From: Cryobacterium sp. Y82 | Lineage (GTDB): Bacteria > Actinomycetota > Actinomycetes > Actinomycetales > Microbacteriaceae | NCBI RefSeq assembly: GCF_002929495.1 | Contig: NZ_PJJJ01000025.1 | Coordinates: 1-46,374 of the forward strand | Direction: 5' to 3' | DNA length: 46,374 nucleotides | In this document: piece after piece, positions 1 through 7,780 of the stretch | Position numbering within the stretch: position 1 is the stretch's first letter | How the letters are laid out: every line of letters begins with the position of its first letter | Program-made: the position numbers and the translations under genes | Notes under the pieces: model-generated | The model's database searches: none | The model's input: the letters and a program-made list of their open reading frames with translations, nothing else | What the model was told of the DNA's origin: nothing

Positions 1-251
1 GCGAGGTCGCACAAGCGGATCACAAAACGCGACCACTTAGCGCTAAACGTCACAAATACCGACGTCGACGATCACGGTCGTATCACAAGCCGCACGGTCG
101 ACGGGAGAAGTCTCGGGCGGACTACTTGAACTGCCGAGCTCGCTGATTTTGTACCACACGGGAGAGATAACTTGTCACCGATTCCCTGTCTCAACAAGTA
201 GACGAGGCTGCCACATCCGGACGACTGCGACAGCTGTGCGGATCACTGGCA
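1..251. other. Non-coding left edge, nothing recognised
   Basis: No open frame with coding character, RNA gene or convincing hairpin was found here. The stretch lies downstream of the leftward GyrI-like gene and could be decayed island DNA. Confidence 0.5.
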
Positions 252-746
252 CTATAAGGCGGTTCGGCCGGATATAGCCTGATTCTGTCGTGAAGGGGGA
301 GGCCGTCGGATGAGAATGTCGACGTACAGTTCGTGCGGTTGTTGAACACCGTCGGACGTGTACCCGACATCGAGCTTGCGGTTCCCGAGAGTCAATCCCT
401 GCTCTTCAGCCCAGTCATAAATGGTCTGGAAACCGCCTGCGATGGTTGCCACCGTACCGTCATGCCGGTGGTGGACGAATCTTCCACCGGGAAGGAGAGC
501 CACAGCCATACCATCAGGCACTGGAATTTCGGCGGCGACAGCTACTGATCCAATAGTCTCGCGGTAACAGCCGTCGCCTAAATGGTTGCTGGCCTCGACG
601 AAGACGCCTGTGCCTGAGTCGGGCAGCTCGTCTTGACGGGAAAACAGCTCGCGCCAGGCCGCAGGCATCTCGGAGCGCAGCTGGCCGAAGTAAGCGACAA
701 CTTCGATTCCGATGACGGCAGTCTCGCCAAGTTCAACAATCTCCAT
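252..746 (-). CDS. GyrI-like / AraC effector-binding domain protein
   Basis: A 164-residue protein made of a single GyrI-like small-molecule-binding (effector-binding) domain. Visible landmarks are the early EVVAYFGQLRSEMP segment, a central proline-rich IPVPDGMAVALLPGGRF stretch, and a late TIYDWAEEQGL helix followed by a strand containing ELYVDILIRR; this strand-helix order is typical of the SOUL/GyrI fold. No DNA-binding domain is attached, so it is probably a stand-alone ligand-binding or drug-sequestering protein rather than a regulator. An ATG at 746 is preceded by a purine-rich GGAGGC-type ribosome site. The C-terminal ~15 residues (QNQAISGRTAL) look non-native and may reflect a shifted stop. 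The gene is monocistronic, with an alcohol dehydrogenase remnant on the other strand upstream. The ligand is unknown. Confidence 0.75.
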   Translation of the reverse strand: MEIVELGETAVIGIEVVAYFGQLRSEMPAAWRELFSRQDELPDSGTGVFVEASNHLGDGCYRETIGSVAVAAEIPVPDGMAVALLPGGRFVHHRHDGTVATIAGGFQTIYDWAEEQGLTLGNRKLDVGYTSDGVQQPHELYVDILIRRPPPSRQNQAISGRTAL

Positions 747-822
747 TGATGCCTCCTTGGCTTGGCCTCGAACGATTTACTCGTGTATCCAAAAATGATA
801 CGGCCTCGCCACTCTAGTCAGA

Positions 823-1120
823 GGGATTGTTCTGCCCGCAGTGCTCGGCCACGAGTGTGCTGGGATCGTCGAGGTTATCGGGGAGGGCGTGACGAGTGTC
901 GAAGTGGGCGACCATGTGCTTCTTAGCTTTTCCAGTTGTGGGGTGTGTTCTTCCTGTGTCTCTGGGCATCCCTCGTACTGCATCCATCTCTACGACCTTA
1001 ATTTCAGTGGTGCCCGTCCGGATGGTTCGACCGCGTTCACTGTTGACGATGGCACACCCGTCTCTTCGCATTTCTTTGGTCAGTCGTCGTTTGCTTCGGT
1101 CAGTAACGTCGCCGCGCGCA
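823..1120 (+). pseudogene. Zinc-dependent alcohol dehydrogenase fragment
   Basis: The frame reads LPAVLGHECAGIVEVIGEGV, then GDHVLLSF, then a structural-zinc-like CGVCSSCVSGHPSYC cysteine cluster, then HFFGQSSFA. This is the conserved catalytic-domain order of NAD(P)-dependent aryl-alcohol dehydrogenase-type medium-chain dehydrogenases. Only about 95 residues remain. The start and first ~55 residues are missing, and homology stops around 1115-1120, just before a resolvase remnant on the opposite strand. The Rossmann cofactor domain is absent, so the product cannot be active. A GTG at 841 could start translation, but that is incidental. The fragment marks a recombination breakpoint at the left end of the accessory region. 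Confidence 0.7.
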
Positions 1121-1133
1121 GCTGGGGGCGGTG

Positions 1134-1352
1134 TCACAGTAGCGCCGCGACCTTATGCGTGGTGGCTTGGCCGGTGTCCGGAAGGCGAGCATGCTCTGCG
1201 TTGAACTGGGGCAGTGATGCTCGGACACCGGAGACGCCGTTGTTGACGTACAGGTCGTGGCGCCGGACGCTAGCGGTGAGGATATCGATCCGGTGTCGGT
1301 CGGGGGAGCGCTGTCGTGTGGACGCGCGCGCGTAGCCGGTCAGTTTCGTCAT
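1134..1352 (-). pseudogene. Serine resolvase/invertase N-terminal fragment
   Basis: The protein starts MTKLTGYARASTRQRSPDR, the N-terminus of small serine recombinases of the Pin/resolvase type, with the catalytic Ser in the YARxST motif (about residue 11). It continues with DLYVNNGVSG, matching the resolvase core. Full proteins are about 190 residues with a C-terminal helix-turn-helix; this one ends after 72, its last residues are non-native, and the DNA-binding domain is lost at the breakpoint with the alcohol dehydrogenase fragment. A GGAG ribosome site precedes the ATG at 1352, so the 5' end is native. An intact relative elsewhere in the genome could be the enzyme that moves the surrounding DNA. 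It is inactive as it stands. Confidence 0.75.
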
Positions 1353-1365
1353 TTCTGCTCCGGGG

Positions 1366-1429
1366 GTGTCTCATAACTAACGGTGAACACCACAGTTCAA
1401 GCATGTGGTTATGCGACGTGGTTATGAGA
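1366..1429. promoter_or_regulatory. Putative res-type recombination/control region of the resolvase remnant
   Basis: Directly upstream of the resolvase start lie an inverted repeat TCTCATAA (1369-1376) / TTATGAGA (1422-1429), a central dyad GGTGAACACC with an AA centre (1382-1391), and two direct copies of GTGGTTATG (1405-1413 and 1418-1426). Serine resolvases bind such dyads beside their own gene to recombine and to autoregulate. The arrangement is visible in the sequence; its role is inferred. Confidence 0.4.
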
Positions 1430-1518
1430 GTCGGCGAGTCGCCAGATTCCAGCGATTTTTGTCATTTTCCGTACTCGTCTGCACAGCTCGTCCAGACCAA
1501 CGTCGACCGTCACTGTGT

Positions 1519-1534
1519 GCCCGCAAGGGGAAGG
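1519..1534 (+). repeat. Partial copy of the island palindrome (half-site)
   Basis: The stretch CCCGCAAGGGGAA matches the left arm and AA centre of the nine palindromic repeats found further right, but the right arm is absent. It lies upstream of the DUF1579 gene and would delimit that module on its left. It could also be chance similarity. Confidence 0.35.
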
Positions 1535-1728
1535 CGGATTCAACTGGTCGTCGCAACGATGGGCTTTTCTGGCTCCGACAATAGTCGTTGCATGGCTTGA
1601 GCGGGTGTGCTGCCATCGAAGGCTCAACGGGTACGCTGATGCCTGAACCGCCGACATCCGGTCGGGCGATCCATCACCGGCCACCTCAGATGATTGCCCG
1701 GTTTGGCTCCCGAACGTAGGGTTGAATC

Positions 1729-2166
1729 ATGGCTGAGCATGAAGAGCTGGCAGTTTTTCTGGGTGACTGGCATGCCGAGGGCACCTCTTATGGTGGTGAC
1801 GAGCAGTCGCTGGATAATCCGCACGCGGGAGCGAGTCCGTGGAACAGCATCCACTCCGCCCGGTGGCATTCGGGCAACTACTTCATCGTGCAAGATGAGC
1901 GCGCGAACGGTCCGTTCGACACACTTAGTCTGATGGGCTGGGACGCTGATGCCGGCCGCTATTTCGCCCGAACGGTCGAGAATCACGGCTTCGCACGCGA
2001 TTACACTCTGACTGTCGACGGTCATACTTGGACACTGACGGGCGAGCACGAGCGAGCAACGTATCGATTTGGCGTAGACGGTCGCAGACAGGAGATCGCC
2101 TGGGAGTGGAAACCCGCTGACGTATGGCTACCGCTTTGCGACCGCACCGCTAATCGCATCAACTGA
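1729..2166 (+). CDS. DUF1579-like protein
   Basis: A 145-residue cytosolic protein of the lipocalin-like DUF1579 type. Landmarks are FLGDWHAEGTSYGG near the N-terminus, a central SLMGWDADAGRYFARTVENHG strand pair, and the late LTGEHERATYRF segment. The closing WLPLCDRTANRIN resembles the end of full-length relatives, so the gene looks complete. Biochemical function is unknown; such beta-barrel proteins are often proposed to bind small ligands. The start at 1729 is chosen because the preceding sequence offers no better ribosome site, and the first residues (MAEHEELAVFLGDW) match the usual start of the family. It forms a one-gene module ending 43 bp before palindromic repeat a. Confidence 0.75.
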   Translation: MAEHEELAVFLGDWHAEGTSYGGDEQSLDNPHAGASPWNSIHSARWHSGNYFIVQDERANGPFDTLSLMGWDADAGRYFARTVENHGFARDYTLTVDGHTWTLTGEHERATYRFGVDGRRQEIAWEWKPADVWLPLCDRTANRIN

Positions 2167-2209
2167 TCGAGCACCAACGGCTTCCAACGGTGGGTAAGTC
2201 TGCCTAGCG

Positions 2210-2239
2210 CTGTGTCATACGGGAACCCTCTACGGTCGC
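2210..2239 (+). repeat. Island palindromic repeat, copy a
   Basis: Centre AA at 2224-2225, left arm ending TGTCATACGGG, right arm CCCTCTACGG with one extra C relative to consensus. It lies between the convergent DUF1579 and GNAT genes and overlaps the GNAT stop codon at 2230-2232. Similarity to copies b and f (TGTCA, three or four variable bases, then GGGAACC) supports common origin. Confidence 0.6.
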
Positions 2240-2748
2240 TGGGATTCCCAGCGAGTTTCACCATCCTTCTTCGATGAGGTCGCGTGTAGGGCTTGATTTT
2301 GCGCTACCTTCATGGAGGCCTGATAATCGGGATGAATGTGCGCCGTGAGGCGGCGGACTCCGTGTGATCGCAACCAGGCGACCATCGCTTGGGCGGCCTC
2401 AGAAGCGATCCCTCGCCCTTGCCAGTTCGGCGAAGCTACCCATGCGATATCAGCGACAAGTCTCGACCCATCGTCTTCAACGGTTGCCTGCACGTACCCG
2501 ACCGGTCCTCCTATGTCTTGCTCAATCACAACCCAGTTTAACCACCACTGCGAACCATCAACAGAGTGCCCAACGGCTTGCGCGGCAAAGCGTTTTTCCA
2601 ACAGCTTCAGTGACGGTATTTCTCCACCGGTGTATTCATAGAGCGAAGGTTCGGCCAGAACCTCGATCATCGAAGCCGCGTGCCCCACCGACAGCGGTTC
2701 CAACAAGAGCCGCACAGTAATAATGGGTTCGATTGTGGGCCAGTCCAT
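2230..2748 (-). CDS. GNAT-family N-acetyltransferase (RimJ-type)
   Basis: A 172-residue GNAT-fold protein. It opens with the RimJ/RimL-like ITVRLLLEPLSVGHA segment. The acetyl-CoA-binding motif A is NWQGRGIASEAAQAMVAWL (about residues 112-130), followed by HGVRRLTAHIHPDYQASMKVAQ, the usual helix contacting the cofactor. The acceptor amine is unknown. The C-terminal tail (KKDGETRWESQRP) resembles the DGE-RWE end of relatives, and the stop codon falls inside palindromic repeat a, so the native 3' end seems to have been replaced by the repeat. The gene is divergent from the P-loop kinase gene, 124 bp between starts, with which it shares a module bounded by repeats a and b. Confidence 0.85.
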   Translation of the reverse strand: MDWPTIEPIITVRLLLEPLSVGHAASMIEVLAEPSLYEYTGGEIPSLKLLEKRFAAQAVGHSVDGSQWWLNWVVIEQDIGGPVGYVQATVEDDGSRLVADIAWVASPNWQGRGIASEAAQAMVAWLRSHGVRRLTAHIHPDYQASMKVAQNQALHATSSKKDGETRWESQRP

Positions 2749-2872
2749 GCTTTGACAATGGCAGAGTCCTGAGATCTTCGTAAGCCGAACCTTGAACGAG
2801 ACGATTGAGCGGTGAGTTGATCAACGCCTGCTGAGACCCACCGGAGAGCACGCTATGTGACAGTCTCGATAG

Positions 2873-3391
2873 ATGATCGACACCGTATTCCTCAACGGAA
2901 CGGTCGGCGCCGGCAAGTCGACTATCGCGGCCGCTCTCAGCGTCCTGATGACTGAGAGTGGGCGACACCATGCCGTAATTGACCTGGACCACATCAGACG
3001 CGCCTGGCCAGCGCCCGAGGGCGACAGATTCAATCACGAACTCGAACTGCTGAATTTGCGCGACTTGGTCGTCAATTATCGGAATGCTGGTATCGAGCAC
3101 TTCATCCTCGCCGGTGTTGTCGAACAAGCCACCGAAGTGCCCCGGTACGAAGCCGCGTTGAAGAGTCGCGGCCTTCTCCTCTGCCGGTTGGATGCCGATG
3201 GTGCCACTCTGATCAGAAGACTCAGTTTGCGCCATGCTGACAACCCAACCGAGCTGGATTGGCACCTGCGGCGCGCGGACGAACTCGCAGCGATCCTCCA
3301 GAGGGCGGCAATTGATCACGTCGTCGTGGACGCTTCAGGAGACGCACCAATGGTGACGGCAAGAGAAGTGATGCAGAAGGCGGGTTGGTGA
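2873..3391 (+). CDS. P-loop small-molecule kinase, substrate unknown
   Basis: A 172-residue protein beginning with a beta strand and Walker A, GTVGAGKST (residues 9-17). An acidic strand end, HAVIDLDHIRRAWP, provides the DxD-like position used by adenylylsulfate kinase and related nucleotide or antibiotic kinases. An arginine-rich lid segment (GATLIRRLSLRH) follows, and it ends with a strand HVVVDASGD. Length and layout fit the AAA_33/APS-kinase-like group. No known substrate signature was recognised; roles such as a small-molecule or resistance kinase are possible but unproven. It starts 124 bp from the divergent GNAT gene and ends 76 bp before palindromic repeat b. Confidence 0.8.
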   Translation: MIDTVFLNGTVGAGKSTIAAALSVLMTESGRHHAVIDLDHIRRAWPAPEGDRFNHELELLNLRDLVVNYRNAGIEHFILAGVVEQATEVPRYEAALKSRGLLLCRLDADGATLIRRLSLRHADNPTELDWHLRRADELAAILQRAAIDHVVVDASGDAPMVTAREVMQKAGW

Positions 3392-3467
3392 GGGCGCGTT
3401 CGGTCTGTTTCGAGTGGAACCTCAAGCGACACGGACTTGGGAGACTATGCCTACCCGGGTTCAACCG

Positions 3468-3497
3468 ACGTGTCAAAGGGGAACCCTCTACGGGTAT
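3468..3497 (+). repeat. Island palindromic repeat, copy b
   Basis: Centre AA at 3482-3483. Left side TGTCAAAGGGG, right side CCCTCTACGGG with the same extra C as copy a. It lies between the convergent kinase gene and the leftward CU044_5270-like gene. The whole 3392-3755 interval holds no other recognised feature. Confidence 0.65.
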
Positions 3498-3755
3498 CCG
3501 GAGCCGTAGTGGAGATGTTCGGCGCCAAGCCACCGGATTGTGGACTACGCGTCCCGGTGGCCTGGCGAGGCAATCAAGTGATCGGGCTGACAAACGCAAT
3601 GAGCCGGATGCGCTGTTCGGATATTCTCCAATGCGCACCCGGCTCAATACCTCACTTGCTAATAGGGATCTCGACCGGCGGCTCCAATGGCAACGGGACA
3701 GGTTGAGATAAAGTCCCGGCGCAATCGATGCGGCTGATGAGCGGCGGGTGCCCCA

Positions 3756-4871
3756 TCACTTCTTGCCCCCTGGTGGGCAGTACATCTCACCTGTGCGCTC
3801 GCCAGGCACGCATCCCGCAAGATCGCTGGCTCCGTTCGGGGTTCCACCGGCAGGGGCCGCATCGACGATGGAAGTATGTACGCTCGACCAGCGCCACACG
3901 TCGCCTGCGGCAATGCTCGATTCCGGTATCGCGACCACGGCAACCTCACGTTCGCCGATCAGGCGTCCGGAAGTAGGGTCGATGATGATCTCTTGGCGGA
4001 GCCCATTTTCGCTTTCGACCCGTCCGATGGCGGTCCCTGTCTGGCCGTCGAGGGTGGCTTGATCATCGGTGATCGTCACGCCGGGAATCATCGCGGCGGC
4101 GCGGAGTAGAGCGGCGCGCAAGTCGGCGGGAGCCGTACCCTGTCGAAGGGTGTCGGCAATGACCACGAGTGCCTCGCCGTCTGGTGACGATCCAGCGCCG
4201 ATGGTCGTGAGGTAGATGTGGTTCAAAAGCCGGTAAGGATCCCGGGGCATCGAGGCAAAGTCGCCCCACTGACTCTCTGCGGTGTTCCCATAGAAAGCGC
4301 CGAAGGGGGCCCGCAACAGCTCGGGGTCTCGGGCCTGCTCGCTGGAAGGGAAGGAGCGCTCGACCATGTCCTCACCGCCTGGGGAGAGAACGTCGATGAC
4401 ACTAATTGGATCCCGAACCCAAACCCAGTCATCGGCGCGATCCTCCGGCACATACAGCTCGCTCGACTCCTTGATCCGGAAAGCAATCACGGGACCGTTC
4501 TGCTCCTGCCCATCAGTGACATGCACTGTCTGGCTCGAAACATGAAGGTACTGTCCCGCAGCCAGTGGGACGTCATCGAAGGTGAATGCCGCGATAGCGG
4601 CGCGTTCGAGTATGGCAGCTGCGGCTGCATCGGCGCCCCCGCGCCAGCCACCGAACCCCAGCACGTTCGTGGCGACGAGGACCCCCACGATGGCGAACGC
4701 TCCGGCAGCACCGAGACCGGCGAGAGTGAAGCGACGACGGGCAGTAGTCACACGCTCCTTGGGTGCGACCTCGTTGATCTTGTTGAACAGTGCCGCCCGT
4801 CCACGGGTCACTGATTCGTCTGTTGGATTCCGGTCTTCACGCAGTCTCCGCAGCAACGTTATTTCGTCCAT
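3756..4871 (-). CDS. CU044_5270-like membrane protein, probable anti-sigma partner
   Basis: A 371-residue single-pass protein. An N-terminal cytoplasmic segment (about 1-45, LLRRLREDRNPTDE) is followed by an arginine cluster and a membrane helix at about 49-71 (LAGLGAAGAFAIVGVLVATNV), then a large outer domain. The layout matches actinobacterial CU044_5270 family proteins, which are regularly encoded after an ECF sigma factor and are thought to tether or sense for it. Two cysteines near the C-terminus (AGCVPGE, EMYCPPGG) may form a disulfide. The start at 4871 overlaps the upstream sigma gene by 35 bp, so the two are translationally coupled. The anti-sigma role is inferred from context. Confidence 0.8.
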   Translation of the reverse strand: MDEITLLRRLREDRNPTDESVTRGRAALFNKINEVAPKERVTTARRRFTLAGLGAAGAFAIVGVLVATNVLGFGGWRGGADAAAAAILERAAIAAFTFDDVPLAAGQYLHVSSQTVHVTDGQEQNGPVIAFRIKESSELYVPEDRADDWVWVRDPISVIDVLSPGGEDMVERSFPSSEQARDPELLRAPFGAFYGNTAESQWGDFASMPRDPYRLLNHIYLTTIGAGSSPDGEALVVIADTLRQGTAPADLRAALLRAAAMIPGVTITDDQATLDGQTGTAIGRVESENGLRQEIIIDPTSGRLIGEREVAVVAIPESSIAAGDVWRWSSVHTSIVDAAPAGGTPNGASDLAGCVPGERTGEMYCPPGGKK

Positions 4872-5433
4872 GCTCCACCTCCTGATCCGGGGTCGAGCCC
4901 CGGTGACTAGCCGCGCGCAGCGTGCGCCGTGCGCGGTTCAGACGTGAGCGGACGGTTCCGACCGGGATCCGCAGCGCCTGGGCAACACCCTCGTAGTCCA
5001 AGTCAGCCCAGGCGTACAGAAGTAGGGCATCACGATCACGCGTCGGCATCTTTCGCAATGCGGCCGCGATCGCCTTCACTGCAACTTCCGCGTCGATTCG
5101 CGACCCGATGGCCTCAATAGCATCATCAGGCACAGCCGCTGCGCCGTCGGCGACAAGACCCTGCCACGCCTTCGCCTCCACCCGGGAGTGCTTGCGCATT
5201 AACGTCGTCGCAATTCCGAACAGCCACGGCCGCGCATCTCCAATGGTGATGTCGAATGACTCCCGCCGTTCAAAGGCCACAAGGAACGTTTCCGACATGA
5301 TGTCGTCGGCATAGCCATTGCCCACACGACCGGCGGCATAGCGGAACACAGCCCGCGCATACCGGTCGTACAGCTCGGCGAACGCCGCGGGTGTTGCCCC
5401 GGACCTTCTGATGATGTCGCTATCTTCGCTCAC
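4837..5433 (-). CDS. ECF-type RNA polymerase sigma factor
   Basis: A 198-residue sigma-70 family protein with region 2 (FAELYDRYARAVFRYAAGRVG, then DDIMSETFLVAFERRE for -10 recognition) and region 4 (LLYAWADLDYEGVAQAL, then VGTVRSRLNRARRTLR, the -35 helix-turn-helix). The R-PWLFGIATTLMRKH link is typical of actinobacterial ECF sigmas. It is the first gene of a two-gene leftward operon with the CU044_5270-like protein. Upstream on the coding strand there is a TGAACC hexamer, but no convincing -10 partner at the right distance, so autoregulation is not shown. The target regulon is unknown. Confidence 0.88.
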   Translation of the reverse strand: MSEDSDIIRRSGATPAAFAELYDRYARAVFRYAAGRVGNGYADDIMSETFLVAFERRESFDITIGDARPWLFGIATTLMRKHSRVEAKAWQGLVADGAAAVPDDAIEAIGSRIDAEVAVKAIAAALRKMPTRDRDALLLYAWADLDYEGVAQALRIPVGTVRSRLNRARRTLRAASHRGSTPDQEVEHGRNNVAAETA

Positions 5434-5642
5434 AAAAGGTATTGCTCATTTCCCTAACATTGGTTCACGCTAATTGTGTCGGCTTCAGAGAGACCTGGCA
5501 TGCACTGAGCTACTCGTCCGAGCGACTTTCGAACGTGCACGGACCGCCAGAGGAGCACTTTCCCGGCAGCAACAGCATGACGGCACGCCTGACCTCTTTC
5601 ACGTGAGGGTACATCCTCGGTCCGCACCAGACCCCACGCGGC

Positions 5643-5672
5643 CCGCCCGCAAGGGGAACCTGTTGCGGGACA
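5643..5672 (+). repeat. Island palindromic repeat, copy c
   Basis: Centre AA at 5657-5658, left arm CCCGCAAGGGG, right arm CCTGTTGCGGGACA: one of the best-preserved copies. It lies in the 440-bp gap between the divergent sigma operon (leftward) and the anti-sigma/sigma operon (rightward). The rest of that gap shows nothing else recognisable. Confidence 0.75.
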
Positions 5673-5872
5673 CGTTAGCGCGGAGTGGACGATGGAAGTT
5701 TGATGAACTCCTCGGACGTCGTTCTGGACGGTAACCTGGCGCGCAATCCTTCCGGCATGATCGAAGGACCAGGTGGCGGGCCCTGGGACGGGAAGAGTTT
5801 CTGAGGCTTGCGCAGACGTTGGGCGTCATTCCGGACATGTCTTTGATGTAACCAACTTTTGAGGAGAACATC

Positions 5873-6514
5873 ATGGGCCCAACATCTGACGATCTGGACG
5901 GCTTGCTCGACCGATCCGCTCCGCGCACCACGGTGATGACCGACAGTGTCGCTGATGAGCTGACCCAGCTTCGGGTTGCAACCAGTGTCGAGACTGCGCG
6001 CGTGACCGCACGGCGGCCGTGGAGACGGCCGGTGTTCGCGGGGCTGGCGTCCGTACTGCTTCTGGGTGGCGCAGCAACGGCAACGGCCGCGGTGACCAAC
6101 AGCTGGGTTCCCTGGGCACAAACCCCGGTCGCCTCGATGGCCTACACCCTGCCCAGCGGCGTGGAGTGCGAGGAGCGGATCGGGAACATCCGCGGGCAGG
6201 ACCCCGCCGCCGTCGAGGCCGTCAAGAACTTCTACCGCACAACAGACATTGAATCCTTGCTGACCAAGGAGAAGATCGCGAGCACGATCGAGTGGATCCG
6301 ACAGGACTCGAACATCGCCGTCAACGCCGACGGCTCGACCGAACCAGCCGGCTACGGAACCGTGCACTACAACGCGGATGAGGAGTACCAGCGGGCGGTG
6401 ACGATGATTGTCACCGCTGCGGTCAGCGCCGAGCTCGCGAACCAGGGCATCGACGGCGCCGACAGCAACCTCAGCTCGGACGGGCAGTCCTTCTGCCCCG
6501 GAGCCAGCTGGTGA
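5873..6514 (+). CDS. Single-pass membrane protein, probable anti-sigma partner
   Basis: A 213-residue protein. The N-terminal cytoplasmic part (about 1-52) carries LDGLLDRSAPRTT and an arginine-rich stretch, followed by a membrane helix at about 54-74 (VFAGLASVLLLGGAATATAAV) and an outer domain with two cysteines (GVECEERIG and SFCPG). It precedes and overlaps an ECF sigma gene by 4 bp (GTGA), so the pair is coupled. The usual order is sigma first; here the membrane protein comes first. A clear GAGGAGA ribosome site lies 5-6 bp before the ATG. No zinc-binding HxxxCxxC motif is visible, so any sigma binding would use a different fold. Function is inferred from context only. Confidence 0.65.
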   Translation: MGPTSDDLDGLLDRSAPRTTVMTDSVADELTQLRVATSVETARVTARRPWRRPVFAGLASVLLLGGAATATAAVTNSWVPWAQTPVASMAYTLPSGVECEERIGNIRGQDPAAVEAVKNFYRTTDIESLLTKEKIASTIEWIRQDSNIAVNADGSTEPAGYGTVHYNADEEYQRAVTMIVTAAVSAELANQGIDGADSNLSSDGQSFCPGASW

Positions 6515-7173
6515 GGGCACGCAATAACAACTCCTCTGAGCGTCTCACTGAAGCACTGGCTGCTGCGTCGCCGGACCTGCTGCGCTACTTCCAACGTCGA
6601 CTCCCGATCGACGATGCTGCCGACGGACTTGCGGAGCTGATGCTCGCGGCCTGGCGACGAGTCGACTCAACACCACCCGGTGCCGAGCAGTGCCGAATGT
6701 GGTTGTTCGGAATCGCCCGCCATGTCGTGACGAACGCCGCACGGAGTGAACGACGACGGTGGACCCTCACCGAACGATTCCGGGAGGTCCTCCGAACCTC
6801 CCCCACCGAAGGGCGACCCGCGGACGACGGGGCCGACGTGCGAGATGCGATCGGCCGACTGACTCCGGCGCAGGCCGAACTCGTCCGCCTCATCCACTGG
6901 GACGGATTCGCCATCACCGAAGCTGCCCAGATCCTGAGCATCAGCCCATCAACCGCCCGAACCCGCTACCAACGAGCCCGAGCCGATCTGAAGACCGCGC
7001 TGAGCGACTTGACACCAGAGGTCACGGGCCACCTACCCATGACTGTCGTGGGAACATCGGCGGGCGACCCCAGCTGTACAACAGCGCCATCGATTCCACA
7101 CAGGACAATCCGTCCAGCGGATGTCATCCTGCCGCCATCGCAACGGATCGACATCTCGGCCTACCCCGTCTAA
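6511..7173 (+). CDS. ECF-type sigma factor, second gene of the operon
   Basis: A 220-residue sigma-70-like protein. Region 2 is recognisable but divergent (SPDLLRYFQRRLP, DDAADGLAELMLAAWRRV), and RMWLFGIARHVVTN links to region 4 (AQAELVRLIHWDGFAITEAAQIL, then SPSTARTRYQRARADLK). The GTG start at 6511 overlaps the stop of the preceding membrane protein by 4 bp. After the native end of region 4 (about residue 170) the protein continues for ~50 residues with no family resemblance (GDPSCTTAPSIPHRT), which suggests a frameshifted or replaced tail. The stop at 7171-7173 is one base before palindromic repeat d, so the new tail may stem from recombination at that site. Confidence 0.82.
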   Translation: MRARNNNSSERLTEALAAASPDLLRYFQRRLPIDDAADGLAELMLAAWRRVDSTPPGAEQCRMWLFGIARHVVTNAARSERRRWTLTERFREVLRTSPTEGRPADDGADVRDAIGRLTPAQAELVRLIHWDGFAITEAAQILSISPSTARTRYQRARADLKTALSDLTPEVTGHLPMTVVGTSAGDPSCTTAPSIPHRTIRPADVILPPSQRIDISAYPV

Positions 7174-7174
7174 A

Positions 7175-7206
7175 TGTCGACCCCTCGAGGAAACTTCTGC
7201 GGGACG
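7175..7206 (+). repeat. Island palindromic repeat, copy d
   Basis: A degenerate copy: TGTC at 7175-7178, centre AA about 7191-7192, and a well-kept right end TGCGGGACGC. The left arm is two bases longer than in other copies. It begins one base after the sigma-factor stop codon. Confidence 0.55.
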
Positions 7207-7301
7207 CTTTCAGCGCGCTCGCTCTAATCGCGATTGATTTGTCGGTGGATCCAGAGTGACAGGACTCGGCACGGTCTGTGTCAACACGATTAGATGGCTT
7301 G

Positions 7302-7730
7302 ATGAATGCAAATTATCGGTTCTCATCCGACACTGCCGAGATCGACCGTGTCCAGGTGCACCGCTGGATCAGCGAGCAGTCCTACTGGGCACCCGAGCGA
7401 TCACGCTCACGGCAAGACGCAGCGATTGACGGATCACGCAACTACGGCATCTACGACAGCGTGTCCAACAGACAGGTCGCCTACGCGCGCGTCATCACCG
7501 ACGGCGTCACGTTTGCCTGGCTCTGCGATGTCTTCGTCGACCCCACAGTGCGAGGCCACGGAATTGGCAAAGCCCTCATCGCGGGCATTCTCGAGGAATG
7601 CGATCCCTTGGGACTGAGGCGCATCGCCCTCTCAACCAACGATGCACACGGCCTGTATTCCAATCTCGGGTTCTCCACTTTGATCGCCCCGGAGACGTGG
7701 ATGGAGCGCATCGTCAACCCCGGCGTTTAG
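7302..7730 (+). CDS. GNAT-family N-acetyltransferase
   Basis: A 142-residue compact GNAT protein. It begins NANYRFSSDTAEIDR and carries the family strand WISEQSYWAPERSRSRQDAA. Motif A is DVFVDPTVRGHGIGKALIAG (about residues 89-108), with the R-G-H-G-I-G-K pyrophosphate loop, and the later ALSTNDAHGLYSNLGF gives motif B with the conserved Tyr. Members of this group act on small amines; the substrate is not known. A GTG 24 bp further upstream could extend it, but the family start favours 7302. It is a single-gene module between repeats d and e, with repeat e 20 bp after its stop. Confidence 0.88.
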   Translation: MNANYRFSSDTAEIDRVQVHRWISEQSYWAPERSRSRQDAAIDGSRNYGIYDSVSNRQVAYARVITDGVTFAWLCDVFVDPTVRGHGIGKALIAGILEECDPLGLRRIALSTNDAHGLYSNLGFSTLIAPETWMERIVNPGV

Positions 7731-7750
7731 CCGAGACACGACTATCGGCT

Positions 7751-7780
7751 GGTCCCGTAGCGGGAACCTCTACCGGTCAC
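7751..7780 (+). repeat. Island palindromic repeat, copy e
   Basis: Centre AA at 7765-7766, left arm GGTCCCGTAGCGGG, right arm CCTCTACCGGTCAC. It keeps the GTCCCG start and the GGGAACCTCTA core. It separates the GNAT gene from the convergent katG gene. Confidence 0.7.

Noticed and set aside
3437..3706. A short rightward protein after the kinase gene
   Set aside because: The frame runs straight through palindromic repeat b and has no family resemblance or clear ribosome site.
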